A stretch of 64,000 nucleotides of DNA from Lysobacter concretionis Ko07 = DSM 16239 (GCF_000768345.1 NZ_AVPS01000001.1:372001-436000); one strand, 5' to 3'. Shown: positions 8,906 to 18,702, numbered from the stretch's first letter. The notes: a model not told the origin generated them from the sequence alone. A program made the numbers and translations.

Positions 8906-8972
8906 GGAACCTCCTCGGGTCAGACTACGAGAAAATTCCACTTCTGGCATCAGCTAATGGGCGGGGGGATTA

Positions 8973-9482
8973 CCCAGGGACGGCGAGCGCGACCCGGAAA
9001 TGCACCAGACCAGGAAGGGCAACCAGTGGTACTTCGGGATGAAGGCGCACATTGGCGTGGACGATGAGTCCGGGCTGGTGCACCACGTGGAGTGCACGGC
9101 GGCGAACGTGGGCGATGTAACGCAGATGCACAAGTTGCTGCACGGCAAGGAAGACACCATCTGCGGAAACAGCGGTTACACCGGCGCGGAAAAACGTGAG
9201 GAGTTGGAAGATACGAAGGCGGCCTTCTGGATTGCGGAAAAGCGCTCGAAGGTGAAGGCGATCAAGAATGCGCGTGAGCGCCGTGCGACCGAACGCTGGG
9301 AGCACTTCAAGGCCAGCGTGCGGGCGAAGGTGGAACACCCGTTCCGAGTGATCAAGCGTCAGTTCGGTTTTACCAAGGTGCGCTACCGTGCTTTGGCGAA
9401 GAACAGCAGCCAGGTACTGACGCTGTTCGCGCTGTCGAATCTATGGATGGCGCGCCGGCATTTGCTGGCGCAGACGGACTAA
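8973..9482 (+). pseudogene. IS5-type (DDE_Tnp_1) transposase, 3' part only
   Basis: The open frame from the IS junction reads [20 protein letters not shown] and continues to a normal C-terminus. It includes the acidic KVEHPFRVIK motif with the third catalytic residue. The middle motif, usually D-x-G-Y, reads GNSGYTGAEKREE, so the second catalytic Asp is Asn. The N-terminal part is missing apart from the short fragment before 7786, across the inserted IS3 element. DNA after the stop (to about 9610) has small hairpins typical of an IS end. Transposition is not expected. Confidence 0.85.
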
Positions 9483-9626
9483 CTGTGCCTGGAGGGCGGG
9501 AAAACCGCCCGAAAGCGCCTGAAAAGGCGCAGGAATCACGAGGGTGCATGCGCTTTTTGCGCTTCCATTGGGAAACTTGGCTTCAGGTGATGTTGTTCAG
9601 ACCTTCCCTAAGGGTTGATCAGTTGC

Positions 9627-10076
9627 TCATTTTTCTGGCGGTTGTAGCAGTGCGCGTGTCAGCAGGAAGGATATAGGCATGGTTACCGCGATCGAAGCCA
9701 GCGGGCCAATGCTGTCGGGCACGTGCAGATAGTCCACTGCGATCTTCAGCGTCAATGCGCCGAGGGCATAGACAACCACGTAGACCAGCGGGAACGCGGC
9801 GAACGTTAGCCAGTTGTGGCGGACGCGGAACACGTAACAGGTGTTGAGCAGGTAGCTGAGCAGGATGCCAGCGCAATAACTCAATAGATACGCGCCCTGA
9901 TAATGTATGAATCGCAGCAGCAACCAATACAGAATCAGAGTGGCTGCGGTATTGAATCCGCCGCCGATCAGGAATCTGAGCACCAGCTTGAGCAACGATT
10001 GGTGGCGCTGCAGGATCGGCGACGGGCGGCCGCAACACCCTCCAGGCGTCGCGGCATCGGGTTCATTCGGTCGCAT
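9627..10076 (-). CDS. wxcN: GtrA-family membrane protein (WxcN position)
   Basis: A roughly 149-residue protein with four hydrophobic segments: FLIGGGFNTAATLILYWLLL, YLLSYCAGILLSYLLNTCYV, FPLVYVVVYALGALTL and IAVTMPISFLLTRALL. This is the GtrA/DPMS-TM pattern thought to help flip or position polyprenyl-phosphate sugars. ATG 10076 is chosen because it overlaps the wxcM stop by 14 bp; the longer open frame would run deep into wxcM. It is the last gene of the leftward arm and ends next to the IS scar. The symbol rests on order relative to Xanthomonas wxcK-L-M-N and is tentative. Confidence 0.75.
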   Translation of the reverse strand: MRPNEPDAATPGGCCGRPSPILQRHQSLLKLVLRFLIGGGFNTAATLILYWLLLRFIHYQGAYLLSYCAGILLSYLLNTCYVFRVRHNWLTFAAFPLVYVVVYALGALTLKIAVDYLHVPDSIGPLASIAVTMPISFLLTRALLQPPEK

Positions 10077-10992
10077 TGGCCAGCGCCTTGAAACAGGCGT
10101 AGTCGCGAATGTACTCGTCGGAATCATAAGGTTCTGATGCAAATACCAGCAGCACCGCATCTTTGGAATACTTGTATTGGGTACCCCAGATCATCGGCGG
10201 AAGATGAATGCCTTGGTCGGGCGAATTCAGCTCCACGTCGACGCGGCGAGTGCCGTCGTCGGCCAGGACATGAACAGATCCCGATACGCAGACCAGAAAC
10301 TGATGGCAGCGCTTGTGGGCGTGCTCACCACGAGTCTCTTGGGTGGGGACGTCATATACGAGGAAGTAGCGCTTGGCATGGAATGGAAGGAAGTCCTCAA
10401 AGTCGCCCACCGACAACGAGCCACGCATATCGGCGAAGCTCGGCATGCGGTATAGGTTCACTCCCGGCACGGAGGTAGCGCTGATGCCTTGTTCCGCGGC
10501 TTCCTGCGGCTTCGTTGCGCTGCCCCTGTCCGACACATAACCCACAATCCGCGCTGGATTGCCGACCACAATGGCATTCGGAGGTACGGATCGCGTAACC
10601 ACCGCGCCGGCACCGACCATTGCACCACTGCCAATAGTGGCGCCAGCAAGGATTGTCGCATTTGCTCCAATCGAGGCGTTTGCTTCGACCACGGTGCCAA
10701 GGAACTTCTCGGGATACACCTTGCTACGCGGGAAAAGATCGTTGGTGAAGGTGGCGTTGGGCCCGATGAACACGTCATCGCCGAGGCGGACGCCGTCCCA
10801 CAGCTGCACGCCGCATTTGATCGTGACGCGGTCGCCTACAATTACATCGGATTCGATGAACACGCCATCGCAAATATTACAGTTACTTCCCAAACGTGCA
10901 CCCGACAGCACATGGGCAAATGCCCAGATTCGGGTGCCCTCGCCGATTTGGTCGCTTTCACACAAGGCATTGGGGTGGACGAAAAAACTCAT
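10063..10992 (-). CDS. wxcM: WxcM-like bifunctional acetyltransferase / dTDP-4-keto-6-deoxyhexose 3,4-ketoisomerase
   Basis: A 309-residue fusion for dTDP-Fuc3NAc-type sugar synthesis. Residues 1-165 are a left-handed beta-helix acyltransferase with hexapeptide repeats (IGANATILAGATIGSGAMVGAGAVV, written here only to show the I/V-G-x spacing), equivalent to FdtC, which N-acetylates the 3-amino group. Residues about 180-309 are a WxcM C-terminal cupin (FdtA type; MRGSLSVGDFEDFLPF, GEHAHKRCHQFLVCVSGSV). That domain converts dTDP-4-keto-6-deoxyglucose to the 3-keto isomer. ATG 10992 overlaps the upstream stop (ATGA), which decides the start. Both activities sandwich the WxcK aminotransferase step. 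Confidence 0.9.
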   Translation of the reverse strand: MSFFVHPNALCESDQIGEGTRIWAFAHVLSGARLGSNCNICDGVFIESDVIVGDRVTIKCGVQLWDGVRLGDDVFIGPNATFTNDLFPRSKVYPEKFLGTVVEANASIGANATILAGATIGSGAMVGAGAVVTRSVPPNAIVVGNPARIVGYVSDRGSATKPQEAAEQGISATSVPGVNLYRMPSFADMRGSLSVGDFEDFLPFHAKRYFLVYDVPTQETRGEHAHKRCHQFLVCVSGSVHVLADDGTRRVDVELNSPDQGIHLPPMIWGTQYKYSKDAVLLVFASEPYDSDEYIRDYACFKALANATE

Positions 10993-11957
10993 TTGATTTC
11001 CTTCTCGAAGAATTCGACGGACTGTTTGATCGACAAAGGGCGAGCCTTGGTGTTCTCGAAGGCATGCCATGCATAGGTTCCGACGATGCCCAAGCCCAGA
11101 GAATTGAATGCACCGAAAAATAGGATGGTTAAGATGGTCCCGGCATAACCAGGCACGTGAACTAGTCCAGAAAGCTTGGCAGCGAGCACCAGGAAGCCCA
11201 GCAAGACCGTAAACGCGAGTGAGACGAGCCCGAGCGCGGTCAGCATACGCACCGGGAGGTCGGTGAAGGCGAACACGCTGTCGGACAGGTAACGCAACTT
11301 CTTGCTGAGCGTCCAAGCACTTTTCCCATGCGGGCGTTCACGACGTTGGTAACTGACGAACTCGCGCTTGCCACCAAGCCAGAACAGCTGTGCAAGCAGG
11401 CTGGAATGCGCCTCGTTTAGGAGCATCAGGCGCTCTCGGAACTCTTTGCTGACTGCGAAAATATCAACGCCGCCCTTGGGAATGTCCTTGATGACCATAC
11501 GCCTGTAGATCGCCCAGAACGCAGTCGATGCGAGCTTCGAGCTCATAGGGTCTTTGCGCGCCTCGCGGAGCCCGAACGCGACGTCGTAGTGCATGGCGAT
11601 GAAACGCTCGTAAAAACCGATGACCAGTTCGGGTGGCTCCTGCAGATCAGCTGCCATTACCGCGGTGATGTCACTGCGACTCATCTCAAGGCCAGTACGA
11701 ATCGCCGGAAATGCGCCGAAATTACGGGTCAGAGCTACCAGCTGTGCGGGAAAGGCGCAATTTGGTAGCTTTTCACGCAGCAGCACGTGGCTACGGTCGG
11801 GACTGCCGTCGACAACAAAGATTGCTTCGAATGCGCCCTCCACCGATTGCCTGATGTGCTCGAGTGCCAGCAACAGGTCATCCAGCGAGTCTTCGTTGCG
11901 GTAGATCGGGATGACCACTGCGAGCGAGGGGGGCAAGGCACTCAGAACCGGTTGCAT
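10989..11957 (-). CDS. wxcL: Family 2 glycosyltransferase with C-terminal membrane anchor
   Basis: A 322-residue GT2 of the DPM1/GtrB/ArnC type. The N-terminal fold shows VVIPIYRNEDSLDDLL, FVVDGSPDRSH, LTRNFGAFPAIRTGLE and the metal/nucleotide motif MAADLQEPPEL. Two C-terminal hydrophobic segments (MLTALGLVSLAFTVLLGFLV; TILTILFFGAFNSLGLGIVG) anchor it. Such enzymes usually move a sugar from a nucleotide to undecaprenyl phosphate, and the GtrA-like partner two genes downstream fits that. ATG 11957 overlaps the wxcK stop by 16 bp; the upstream 16 codons would lie in wxcK. The sugar is probably Fuc3NAc by context, but this is not proven. Confidence 0.85.
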   Translation of the reverse strand: MQPVLSALPPSLAVVIPIYRNEDSLDDLLLALEHIRQSVEGAFEAIFVVDGSPDRSHVLLREKLPNCAFPAQLVALTRNFGAFPAIRTGLEMSRSDITAVMAADLQEPPELVIGFYERFIAMHYDVAFGLREARKDPMSSKLASTAFWAIYRRMVIKDIPKGGVDIFAVSKEFRERLMLLNEAHSSLLAQLFWLGGKREFVSYQRRERPHGKSAWTLSKKLRYLSDSVFAFTDLPVRMLTALGLVSLAFTVLLGFLVLAAKLSGLVHVPGYAGTILTILFFGAFNSLGLGIVGTYAWHAFENTKARPLSIKQSVEFFEKEIK

Positions 11958-13045
11958 GCGGCGATGACTTGATCGGCTTCGGTGTCGGTCAGCTCTGGGA
12001 AACACGGTAGGGTTAGGACGCTAAGTGCGTCTGCCTCCGTATTAGGTAAATGCACGTTGTCGAACGCGCCGAAATGACAGGGTTGGTGGTGATCGCAGAT
12101 CGGATAGTGAATCTCGGTCTGAACGCCCTCGGCCTGTAGGTGTACGCGCAATGCGTCGCGCTCGTCGCTGCGGACTACGTATAGGTGAGCCACATGATCC
12201 TCACCTACCTCTGCGGAGACCGTGATGCGTGGATTGCGGATGCCCAGCGCATAGCGATTGGCGATGGCGCGGCGGCGCGTGTTCCAGCCATCGAGTAGAG
12301 GTAGCATGTGTCGAAGCATTGCTGCTTGCAACTCGTCCAGGCGGCTGTTGCGACCGCCTCGCAAGCTGTTTGTGTACTTTGCCGACCAGCCGTACTGGCG
12401 TAGGCGGGTAGCGGTCTCGGCCAATTGTGCATTGTTGCTCACGATTGCGCCGCCATCGCCGAGCGCGCCCAAATTCTTGGTTGGATAGAAACTGAAGGAT
12501 GCGATGTCGCCAAAGAGGCCAGCACGCTTGCCATTGCGTGTGGCGCCATGTGCCTGCGCGCAATCTTCGAGCACCATAATGCCGCGAGAGTGGCAAAGCG
12601 AGGTGATCTCCTCAATGTCAGCTAGCAAGCCATACAGATGAGTGACGATGATGGCTTTGGGGGCTGCGCCGGCCTGCAAGGCTGCCTGCAGGGCGGTGAC
12701 CGACATCAGGCCATCGTTGGTATTGGTATCGATAAAAATCGGGGTTGCCCCGCAAGCAAGAACTGCGGCCGTGCCGTACATGGCAGCATTGGCAACCACG
12801 GCGACGTTGTCGCCGGTAGTGATGCCGAGTGCACGCAACGACAGTTCTAGGGCATCGGTGCCATTGGCTACGCTTACACAGTGAGCTGCGCCGCAATAGC
12901 TGGCGAATTCCTGCTCGAATGCTTTTACGTTCGGGCCAAGCACGTAATAGCCGCTGCGGATGATCGACTCGGCAATTGCTGACAGTTCGGCGTGTAGAGG
13001 TTCGACATGTCGGGAAAGGGAGTTGACCGGAATCTGGTTGCTCAT
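11942..13045 (-). CDS. wxcK: DegT/DnrJ/EryC1-family sugar aminotransferase (FdtB/WxcK-like)
   Basis: A 367-residue PLP-dependent transaminase. It shows GANGTDALEL-type substrate binding (VANGTDALELSLRALG), the PLP contact in LEDCAQAHGA, and the Schiff-base lysine in SFYPTKNLGALGDGG. In the Fuc3NAc pathway it aminates the 3-keto sugar made by the cupin half of WxcM; the acetyltransferase half then acts on its product. ATG 13045 is used, though a TTG three bases upstream is possible. It is the first gene of the leftward arm. The upstream 180 bp to etfA hold no gene and must contain its promoter. Confidence 0.88.
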   Translation of the reverse strand: MSNQIPVNSLSRHVEPLHAELSAIAESIIRSGYYVLGPNVKAFEQEFASYCGAAHCVSVANGTDALELSLRALGITTGDNVAVVANAAMYGTAAVLACGATPIFIDTNTNDGLMSVTALQAALQAGAAPKAIIVTHLYGLLADIEEITSLCHSRGIMVLEDCAQAHGATRNGKRAGLFGDIASFSFYPTKNLGALGDGGAIVSNNAQLAETATRLRQYGWSAKYTNSLRGGRNSRLDELQAAMLRHMLPLLDGWNTRRRAIANRYALGIRNPRITVSAEVGEDHVAHLYVVRSDERDALRVHLQAEGVQTEIHYPICDHHQPCHFGAFDNVHLPNTEADALSVLTLPCFPELTDTEADQVIAACNRF

Positions 13046-13226
13046 CAAAGTCTGCCTAGCTTCTTGTGATATGTGCCGAGATATGTTCGAGATACCTCGG
13101 TTCTGGAACTCGGTACGGCTTGCCTTTGCCCCGCTACTAACTATCGACTACAGAGAAGCTTTGAGTTGTCGTCGACTAGGCTCTTCTCGACCCGAATTAA
13201 TCCCTAACAATGCCTTCGCTTTCACA

Positions 13227-14168
13227 TCAGCCTAGGGCCGCTTCCAGCTCCGGCAAAATCTTGAACAAATCCCCCACCAGTCCGATATCCGCAATCTCGA
13301 AAATCGGCGCATCGCCGTCCTTGTTGATCGCCACGATCGTTCCGGCGTCCTTGATGCCGGTCAGGTGCTGGATCGCGCCGGAAATGCCGATGGCGACATA
13401 CAGCTCCGGGGCGATGATCTTGCCGGTCTGTCCGACCTGCATCTCATTCGGGCAGTAGCCGGCGTCGACCGCTGCGCGTGAGGCGCCAACCGCGGCGCCG
13501 AGCTTGTCGGCGAAGTCGTAGATGATCTTGAAGTTTTCCTCCGAGCCGACGCCGCGGCCGCCGGAGACGACACGCTTGGCGCTCTGCAGGTCAGGGCGGT
13601 CGGAGGCGCCGGCGGCGAGGCCGATGAAGCGGGTGTGGGTCGGCAGTTCCGCGACGACCGCTGCTGCTTCAACGGTGGCGTTGCCGCCCTTTGCGGCTTC
13701 CGCCCATGAGGCGATGCGCACGGTCGCGACGACGGTGTGGTCGGCTGGGACTTCGACGGTGACGATCGCGTTGCCGGCGTAGATCGGGCGCTTGAACACG
13801 TGGCTGGACTCCACGGTCATCACGTCGGACACCTGGGCCACGCCGAGCAGGGCGGCGACGCAGGGCATCAGGTCCTTGCCGAACGTGGTGCTCGGGCCGA
13901 GCACGTGGGTGTAACCGTCCGCCAGTTGGGCGATCTGCGGGGCGAGCACCTGGGCGATCGCGTGCGTGTTTGCGTCGTTGGCGACCGTCAGCACTCGGGC
14001 GACGCCGGCAATCTGCGCGGCCTCGGCGGCAATCGCGGCGGGGTCGGCGGCCAGGACGAGGATGTCGATGGCCTGCGGCGACAGTGCCTGCGCGGCGGTG
14101 ACGCACTTGGCGGTGGAGGCGTTGAGCTTGCCGTCGAGGTGTTCGGCGACGATGAGGACTTTGGGCAT
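13227..14168 (-). CDS. etfA: Electron transfer flavoprotein alpha subunit
   Basis: The FAD-binding subunit (313 residues) of ETF, which passes electrons from acyl-CoA and other dehydrogenases to ETF-ubiquinone oxidoreductase. It starts [15 protein letters not shown]. The C-terminal FAD domain is typical: [60 protein letters not shown]. It lies downstream of etfB in the same direction with about 100 bp between them, occupied by a palindromic repeat pair. In Xanthomonas the LPS locus is bounded by etfA, which matches this layout. Confidence 0.97.
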   Translation of the reverse strand: MPKVLIVAEHLDGKLNASTAKCVTAAQALSPQAIDILVLAADPAAIAAEAAQIAGVARVLTVANDANTHAIAQVLAPQIAQLADGYTHVLGPSTTFGKDLMPCVAALLGVAQVSDVMTVESSHVFKRPIYAGNAIVTVEVPADHTVVATVRIASWAEAAKGGNATVEAAAVVAELPTHTRFIGLAAGASDRPDLQSAKRVVSGGRGVGSEENFKIIYDFADKLGAAVGASRAAVDAGYCPNEMQVGQTGKIIAPELYVAIGISGAIQHLTGIKDAGTIVAINKDGDAPIFEIADIGLVGDLFKILPELEAALG

Positions 14169-14184
14169 GGTCGTTTCCTTGTTC

Positions 14185-14265
14185 CGTCATTCCCGCGGAA
14201 GCGGGAATCCAGTGGCTTGGTGAATGGAGGTAAGGCGCTGGGTCCCCGCTTTCGCGGGGATGACG
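14185..14265. repeat. Inverted pair of CGTCAT(T/C)CCCGCG palindromic repeats, no gene inside
   Basis: Two roughly 28-bp copies face each other in the etfB-etfA gap: 14185-14212 (CGTCATTCCCGCGGAAGCGG...) and the reverse complement at 14238-14265 (CGTCATCCCCGCGAAAGCGG...). Each copy is itself a small palindrome around CCCGCG/CGCGGG, and about 25 bp separates them. The related pair at 50591-50994 encloses a GIY-YIG gene. Confidence 0.9.
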
Positions 14266-14270
14266 ACCAA

Positions 14271-15023
14271 CTACAGCAGGCCCTTGGCTTTCAGCGCGGC
14301 GACCAGCTCGGCGGCATCCTTGACCATCACGCCCTTGCTGCGCTTGGGCGGCGGGGCAAAGTGGCTGGTCTTGAGGGTGTCGCCGGCGTCGACGCCCAGA
14401 TCGGCGAAGGCGATGGTTTCCATCGGCTTGCTCTTGGCTTTCATGATGTCGGGCAGCTTGATGAAGCGCGGCTCGTTGAGGCGCAGGTCGGTGGTGACCA
14501 CGGCCGGCAGGTCGACTTCCAGCGTTTCCAGACCGGCGTCGACCTCGCGCGTGACCGTGGCCTTGCCGTCCGCAATATCCAGCTTCGAGGCAAACGTCGC
14601 CTGCGGGCGGCCCCACAGGGTGGCGAGCATCTGCCCGGTCTGGCTGGCGTCGTCGTCGATCGCCTGCTTGCCGAGGATCACCAGGTCGGGCTGTTCCTTC
14701 TCGATCAGCCTCAGGAAGGTACGCGCGGCGGTCAGCGACTGGATCGACTGGCCGGCGTCGGTGACCACGTGGATCGCGCGGTTCGCGCCCATCGCCAGGC
14801 CGTTGCGCAGGTGCGCCTGCGCGTCGGCGGGGGCGATCGTGGCGACGATGACCTCGGTCGCGATGCCCTTGTCGCGCAGGCGCAATGCTTCTTCCAGCGC
14901 GATTTCATCGAACGGGTTGGCCGACAGCTTGACGCCGTCGGTGACCACGCCCGAGCCATCGGGTTTGACCTGGATGCGGACGTTGAAGTCCACCACGCGC
15001 TTGTAGCCGACTAGGATTTTCAT
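14271..15023 (-). CDS. etfB: Electron transfer flavoprotein beta subunit
   Basis: A 250-residue subunit that binds AMP and partners EtfA. It starts MKILVGYKRVVDFNVRIQVK and has the family core NPFDEIALEEALRLRD, the AMP-loop region LGKQAIDDDASQTGQMLA and the recognition-loop stretch LPAVVTTDLRLNEPRFIKLPDIMKAK. It is the first gene of etfBA, transcribed leftward and diverging from manC across about 155 bp. Those 155 bp should carry both promoters. Confidence 0.97.
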   Translation of the reverse strand: MKILVGYKRVVDFNVRIQVKPDGSGVVTDGVKLSANPFDEIALEEALRLRDKGIATEVIVATIAPADAQAHLRNGLAMGANRAIHVVTDAGQSIQSLTAARTFLRLIEKEQPDLVILGKQAIDDDASQTGQMLATLWGRPQATFASKLDIADGKATVTREVDAGLETLEVDLPAVVTTDLRLNEPRFIKLPDIMKAKSKPMETIAFADLGVDAGDTLKTSHFAPPPKRSKGVMVKDAAELVAALKAKGLL

Positions 15024-15177
15024 CGTTGTGGGGGTTCCTTGATGAAGGCGCGGCCGACCGTCACAAGACGATACCCGGGCCGAAAGACCGCCATTCTAGC
15101 CGAGCAGGGCCGGCATCGCAGAGACACTCGCGCGGAGTGGGTTATTCTCCGTCGCACCTGTTTCATGTGGAATCGCC

Positions 15178-16590
15178 ATGCTCCATCCCGTCGTACTCAG
15201 TGGTGGCAGCGGAACCCGGTTGTGGCCGTTGTCGCGGCAGAACCAGCCCAAGCAGTTCCTGTCGCTGATCGGCGACCGGTCGCTGTACCAGGAGACGATC
15301 CTGCGGGCGAACGGCCTGCCGGACGTGCAGCCGCCGGTCACGGTGTGCAGCCAGTTGCACCGGTTCATGGTCGGCGAGCAGTTGCAGGCGATCGGGGTGA
15401 CCAGCGGTGGCATCGTGCTGGAGCCGGTGGCGCGCAATACCGCGCCGGCGATCGCGCTGGCGGCCTTGCATGTGCTGGCTTCCGACCCTGACGCGACCCT
15501 GCTGGTGATGCCGGCCGATCACCTGATCGAGGACGAGGCCGCGTTCCGCATCGCGGTCGCGCACGCGCTTGAGCTGGCGCGGCAGGACTGGCTGGTGGCG
15601 TTCGGCATCACGCCGGACTATGCGGAGACCGGATACGGCTACATCCTGCGCGGCGAACCGCTGGGTGAGGGCGGTTTCCGGATCGAGCGGTTCGTCGAGA
15701 AGCCCGACCTGGCGACCGCCGAGCGTTATCTCGCCGAAGGCAGCTACGCGTGGAACTCCGGCATGTTCCTGTTCCGTGCACAGCGCTATCTGGACGAGCT
15801 CGGCCGCCACGCGCCGGCGATCCTGGAAGCGGCGCGCCAGGCCTGGGCGACGGCGGCATCCGACCTCGACTTCATCCGTATCGACGAGGCGGCTTTCGCC
15901 GCCAGTCCTGACGATTCGATCGACTACGCGGTGATGGAAAAGACCGACCGTGCCGCGGTGGTGCCGGTGAGTTGCGGCTGGAGCGATATCGGCTCGTGGT
16001 CGTCGTTGTGGTCGGTCGCCCAGCACGATGCGGACGGCAACCGCCACGAAGGCGATGTGATCTCGGTGGACACCACCGGCAGTCTGGTGCGAGCCTCCGA
16101 GCGCCGGCTGGTGGCGACGATCGGCGTCGACGACCTGGTCATCATCGACACCCCCGACGCGGTGCTGGTCGCGCGCAAGGACCGCGTGCAGGACGTCAAG
16201 CAAGTGGTCGACCGGCTCAAGGCCGCCGGCCGCAGCGAGCACCTGTTCCACCGCAAGGTGTATCGCCCGTGGGGCAGCTACGATGCGATCGGGGTCGGCG
16301 AGCGCTTCCAGGTCAAGCGCATCGTGGTCAAGCCCGGCGCGGCGCTGAGTCTGCAGAAGCACCAGCACCGTGCCGAGCACTGGGTGGTCGTGTCGGGCGT
16401 GGCCGAGGTGACCTGCGATGAGCGCGTGTTCGATCTGCACGAGAACGAGAGCACGTTCATCCCGCTGGGCAGCGTGCACCGCCTGCGCAATCGCGGCACC
16501 GAGCCGGTCGAGTTGATCGAGGTGCAGTCGGGCGGTTACCTGGGCGAGGACGACATCGTCCGGCTGGAGGATGTGTACGGCCGCTCGTGA
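15178..16590 (+). CDS. manC: Mannose-1-phosphate guanylyltransferase / mannose-6-phosphate isomerase
   Basis: A type II bifunctional PMI-GMP enzyme of 470 residues (XanB in Xanthomonas). It supplies GDP-mannose for LPS and exopolysaccharide. The nucleotidyltransferase part has the VVLSGGSGTRLWPLSR signature, NTAPAIALAALH and FVEKPDL. The cupin isomerase domain follows after about residue 340 (YRPWGSYDAIGVGERFQVKR, QKHQHRAEHWVVVSG, IPLGSVHRLRN). It diverges from etfB. No xanA/algC neighbour lies in the window. Confidence 0.95.
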   Translation: MLHPVVLSGGSGTRLWPLSRQNQPKQFLSLIGDRSLYQETILRANGLPDVQPPVTVCSQLHRFMVGEQLQAIGVTSGGIVLEPVARNTAPAIALAALHVLASDPDATLLVMPADHLIEDEAAFRIAVAHALELARQDWLVAFGITPDYAETGYGYILRGEPLGEGGFRIERFVEKPDLATAERYLAEGSYAWNSGMFLFRAQRYLDELGRHAPAILEAARQAWATAASDLDFIRIDEAAFAASPDDSIDYAVMEKTDRAAVVPVSCGWSDIGSWSSLWSVAQHDADGNRHEGDVISVDTTGSLVRASERRLVATIGVDDLVIIDTPDAVLVARKDRVQDVKQVVDRLKAAGRSEHLFHRKVYRPWGSYDAIGVGERFQVKRIVVKPGAALSLQKHQHRAEHWVVVSGVAEVTCDERVFDLHENESTFIPLGSVHRLRNRGTEPVELIEVQSGGYLGEDDIVRLEDVYGRS

Positions 16591-16624
16591 CCGGGGATTC
16601 GTGAGGGAAGGTCTGAGCAATCGC

Positions 16625-16654
16625 CGTCATCCCCGCGAAGGCGGGGATCCATGG
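16625..16654 (+). repeat. Single CGTCATCCCCGCG palindromic repeat
   Basis: This 30-bp copy is identical, base for base, to the reverse complement of the repeat at 50965-50994 that closes the GIY-YIG cassette. It lies in the 246-bp manC-proS gap, where no gene was seen. Confidence 0.9.
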
Positions 16655-16836
16655 ACTTCAAGTCGCTCATTGGCAACGTCCTTGAGCTCCCGCCTACGAC
16701 TGCAAGGAGTCCAGTCGGACGCGGGAGCGACGATCAAAAGCGAATTGATCAGAGCTTCCTGAGCCGGAAGACCCGGGCGCTGGGGCATCCGCATCAGGCA
16801 GAATAGGCGCCCGCTCCATTCATGCCCGGTCCGCCC

Positions 16837-18537
16837 ATGCGTCTGTCGCAGTTTCACCTCCACACCAGCAAGGAAGTCCCCGCCGAAGCCGAAATCATCA
16901 GCCACAAACTGATGCTCAAGGCCGGGATGATCCGCAAACTCGCCTCCGGTCTGTACACCTGGACGCCACTGGGCCTGCGCGTATTGCGCAAGGTCGAGCG
17001 CGTGGTGCGCGAGGAAATGGACGCGGCCGGCGCGATCGAGATGCTGATGCCGTCGGTGCAGCCGCGCGAATTGTGGGAAGAGACCGGGCGCTGGGAGAAG
17101 TTCGGCGGCCAGCTGTTGAAGGTCCAGGACCGCAAGGACGCCTGGTATTGCTACGGTCCGACCCACGAAGAAGTCATCACCGACTTCGCCCGCAACGAAC
17201 TGGCCAGTTACAAGCAGCTGCCGGTGACCTTCTACCAGATCCAGACCAAGTTCCGCGATGAGATCCGGCCGCGTTTCGGGGTGATGCGCGCGCGCGAATT
17301 CCTGATGAAGGATGCGTATTCGTTCCATCTGGATGACGCCGATCTCGACCGCCAGTACCGCGTCATGTACGACGCCTACGGCCGCATATTCACCCGGCTG
17401 GGACTGCGGTTCCGCGCGGTATTCGCCGACACCGGCGCGATCGGTGGCAGCGCCTCGCACGAGTTCCACGTGCTGGCCGATTCGGGAGAAGACGCCATAG
17501 CGTTCTCTGACAGCTCCGATTACGCCGCCAATACCGAATTGGCCGAAGCGCTGGCCCCGGCGGGCCGTGCAGCGGCGACGCAGGCCATGCACAAGGTCGA
17601 AACACCGTACCAGCGCACCTGCGAAGCGGTCGCCGAGTTGCTGCAGATTCCGCTGGATCGCACCGTCAAATCGATCGCCGTGATCGGCGAGCAGGGTTTC
17701 GTGCTGGCGCTGGTGCGCGGCGATCACACGATCAACGAGATCAAACTGGCGAAACTGCCCGGTCTGGGCAATTACCGCATGGCCACCGAAGCGGAGATCC
17801 TGGAAACCCTCGGCAGCGAGCCGGGTTTCCTCGGCCCGGTCGGTCCGCGCAACGACATCCAGGTGATTGCCGACCGCAGCGTCGCCGCGATGGCCGACTT
17901 CGTGGTCGGCGCGAATGAAAAGGGATTCCACCTGGTGGGCGTCAATTGGGGGCGCGATTTGCCGGAACCCGCCCTGGTGGCCGATATCCGCAACGTGGTG
18001 GCGGGGGACCCATCGCCCGACGGAGCGGGCACATTGGACATTACCCGAGGTATCGAGGTCGGGCATATCTTCCAGTTGGGTCGCAATTACGCCGAGGCGA
18101 TGGGGTGCACCGTGCAGGACGCCAACGGCAAGGCTGCCACGCCGACCATGGGGTGCTACGGCATCGGGGTGTCGCGCATCGTCGCCGCGGCGATCGAGCA
18201 GAACCACGACGACAACGGCATTACCTGGCCGGAGGCGATGGCGCCATGGCAGGCGGTGGTGTGCGTCATCAACCCGAAGAAGGATCCCGCCGTTGCGGAA
18301 GCGGCCGACGCGTTGTACCGGCAGCTCAATGCCGCGGGCATCGAAACCGCGCTCGACGACCGCGGTCTGCGCCCGGGTTCGATGTTTGCCGATATCGAAC
18401 TGATCGGCATTCCGCACCGCATCGTGGTTTCCGAGCGCGGCCTCGCTGCCGGCACATTTGAATACCGTCAGCGTCGTGCCGGGGAATCCGAAAACCTCGA
18501 TCAGGTCACATTGTCTGCCAGGCTCGGCGTCAAATGA
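16837..18537 (+). CDS. proS: Prolyl-tRNA synthetase (bacterial type with editing domain)
   Basis: A class II aminoacyl-tRNA synthetase of 566 residues that charges tRNA-Pro. Family-typical segments are [38 protein letters not shown] (motif 2 region) and [22 protein letters not shown] YbaK-like editing insertion spans roughly residues 225-385 ([21 protein letters not shown]). Motif 3 is in [20 protein letters not shown], followed by the anticodon-binding domain. MRLSQFHLH at 16837 is taken as the start because family members begin there; an ATG five codons upstream exists. It stands alone between the manC-proS gap and the H-NS-like gene. Confidence 0.97.
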   Translation: MRLSQFHLHTSKEVPAEAEIISHKLMLKAGMIRKLASGLYTWTPLGLRVLRKVERVVREEMDAAGAIEMLMPSVQPRELWEETGRWEKFGGQLLKVQDRKDAWYCYGPTHEEVITDFARNELASYKQLPVTFYQIQTKFRDEIRPRFGVMRAREFLMKDAYSFHLDDADLDRQYRVMYDAYGRIFTRLGLRFRAVFADTGAIGGSASHEFHVLADSGEDAIAFSDSSDYAANTELAEALAPAGRAAATQAMHKVETPYQRTCEAVAELLQIPLDRTVKSIAVIGEQGFVLALVRGDHTINEIKLAKLPGLGNYRMATEAEILETLGSEPGFLGPVGPRNDIQVIADRSVAAMADFVVGANEKGFHLVGVNWGRDLPEPALVADIRNVVAGDPSPDGAGTLDITRGIEVGHIFQLGRNYAEAMGCTVQDANGKAATPTMGCYGIGVSRIVAAAIEQNHDDNGITWPEAMAPWQAVVCVINPKKDPAVAEAADALYRQLNAAGIETALDDRGLRPGSMFADIELIGIPHRIVVSERGLAAGTFEYRQRRAGESENLDQVTLSARLGVK

Positions 18538-18702
18538 TCCGCGGATTGAATGACCTGCTTGAATGGGTCCGCTCATAAACCGCCATTGACCTGAACCGGT
18601 CAATTGAATCGTTATCGGTTGTATTTACTAATCCCAGTGGCGGGATTACCATTGCGCCGCAGGCAACCGCCTGGAACGAGCAACCCTACTCCTGGAGGTC
18701 CC

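Larger units (their letters stand above)
7782..8972 (-). mobile_element. IS3-family insertion sequence, about 1.19 kb, defective
   Basis: The ends are imperfect inverted repeats. The left end (7782 on) reads TAATCCCCCCGC...TTAGCGGACAGCAAAAGTGGA, and the reverse complement of 8937-8972 begins TAATCCCCCCGC and ends AGAAGTGGA. Inside are orfA and a stop-interrupted orfB on the minus strand with a run of seven A at their junction. The protein family is IS407/IS51-like. No matching 3-4 bp duplication is visible at the flanks (ACGG versus CCCA), so target DNA was probably deleted or rearranged after insertion. Both flanks belong to one IS5-type transposase. Confidence 0.85.
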
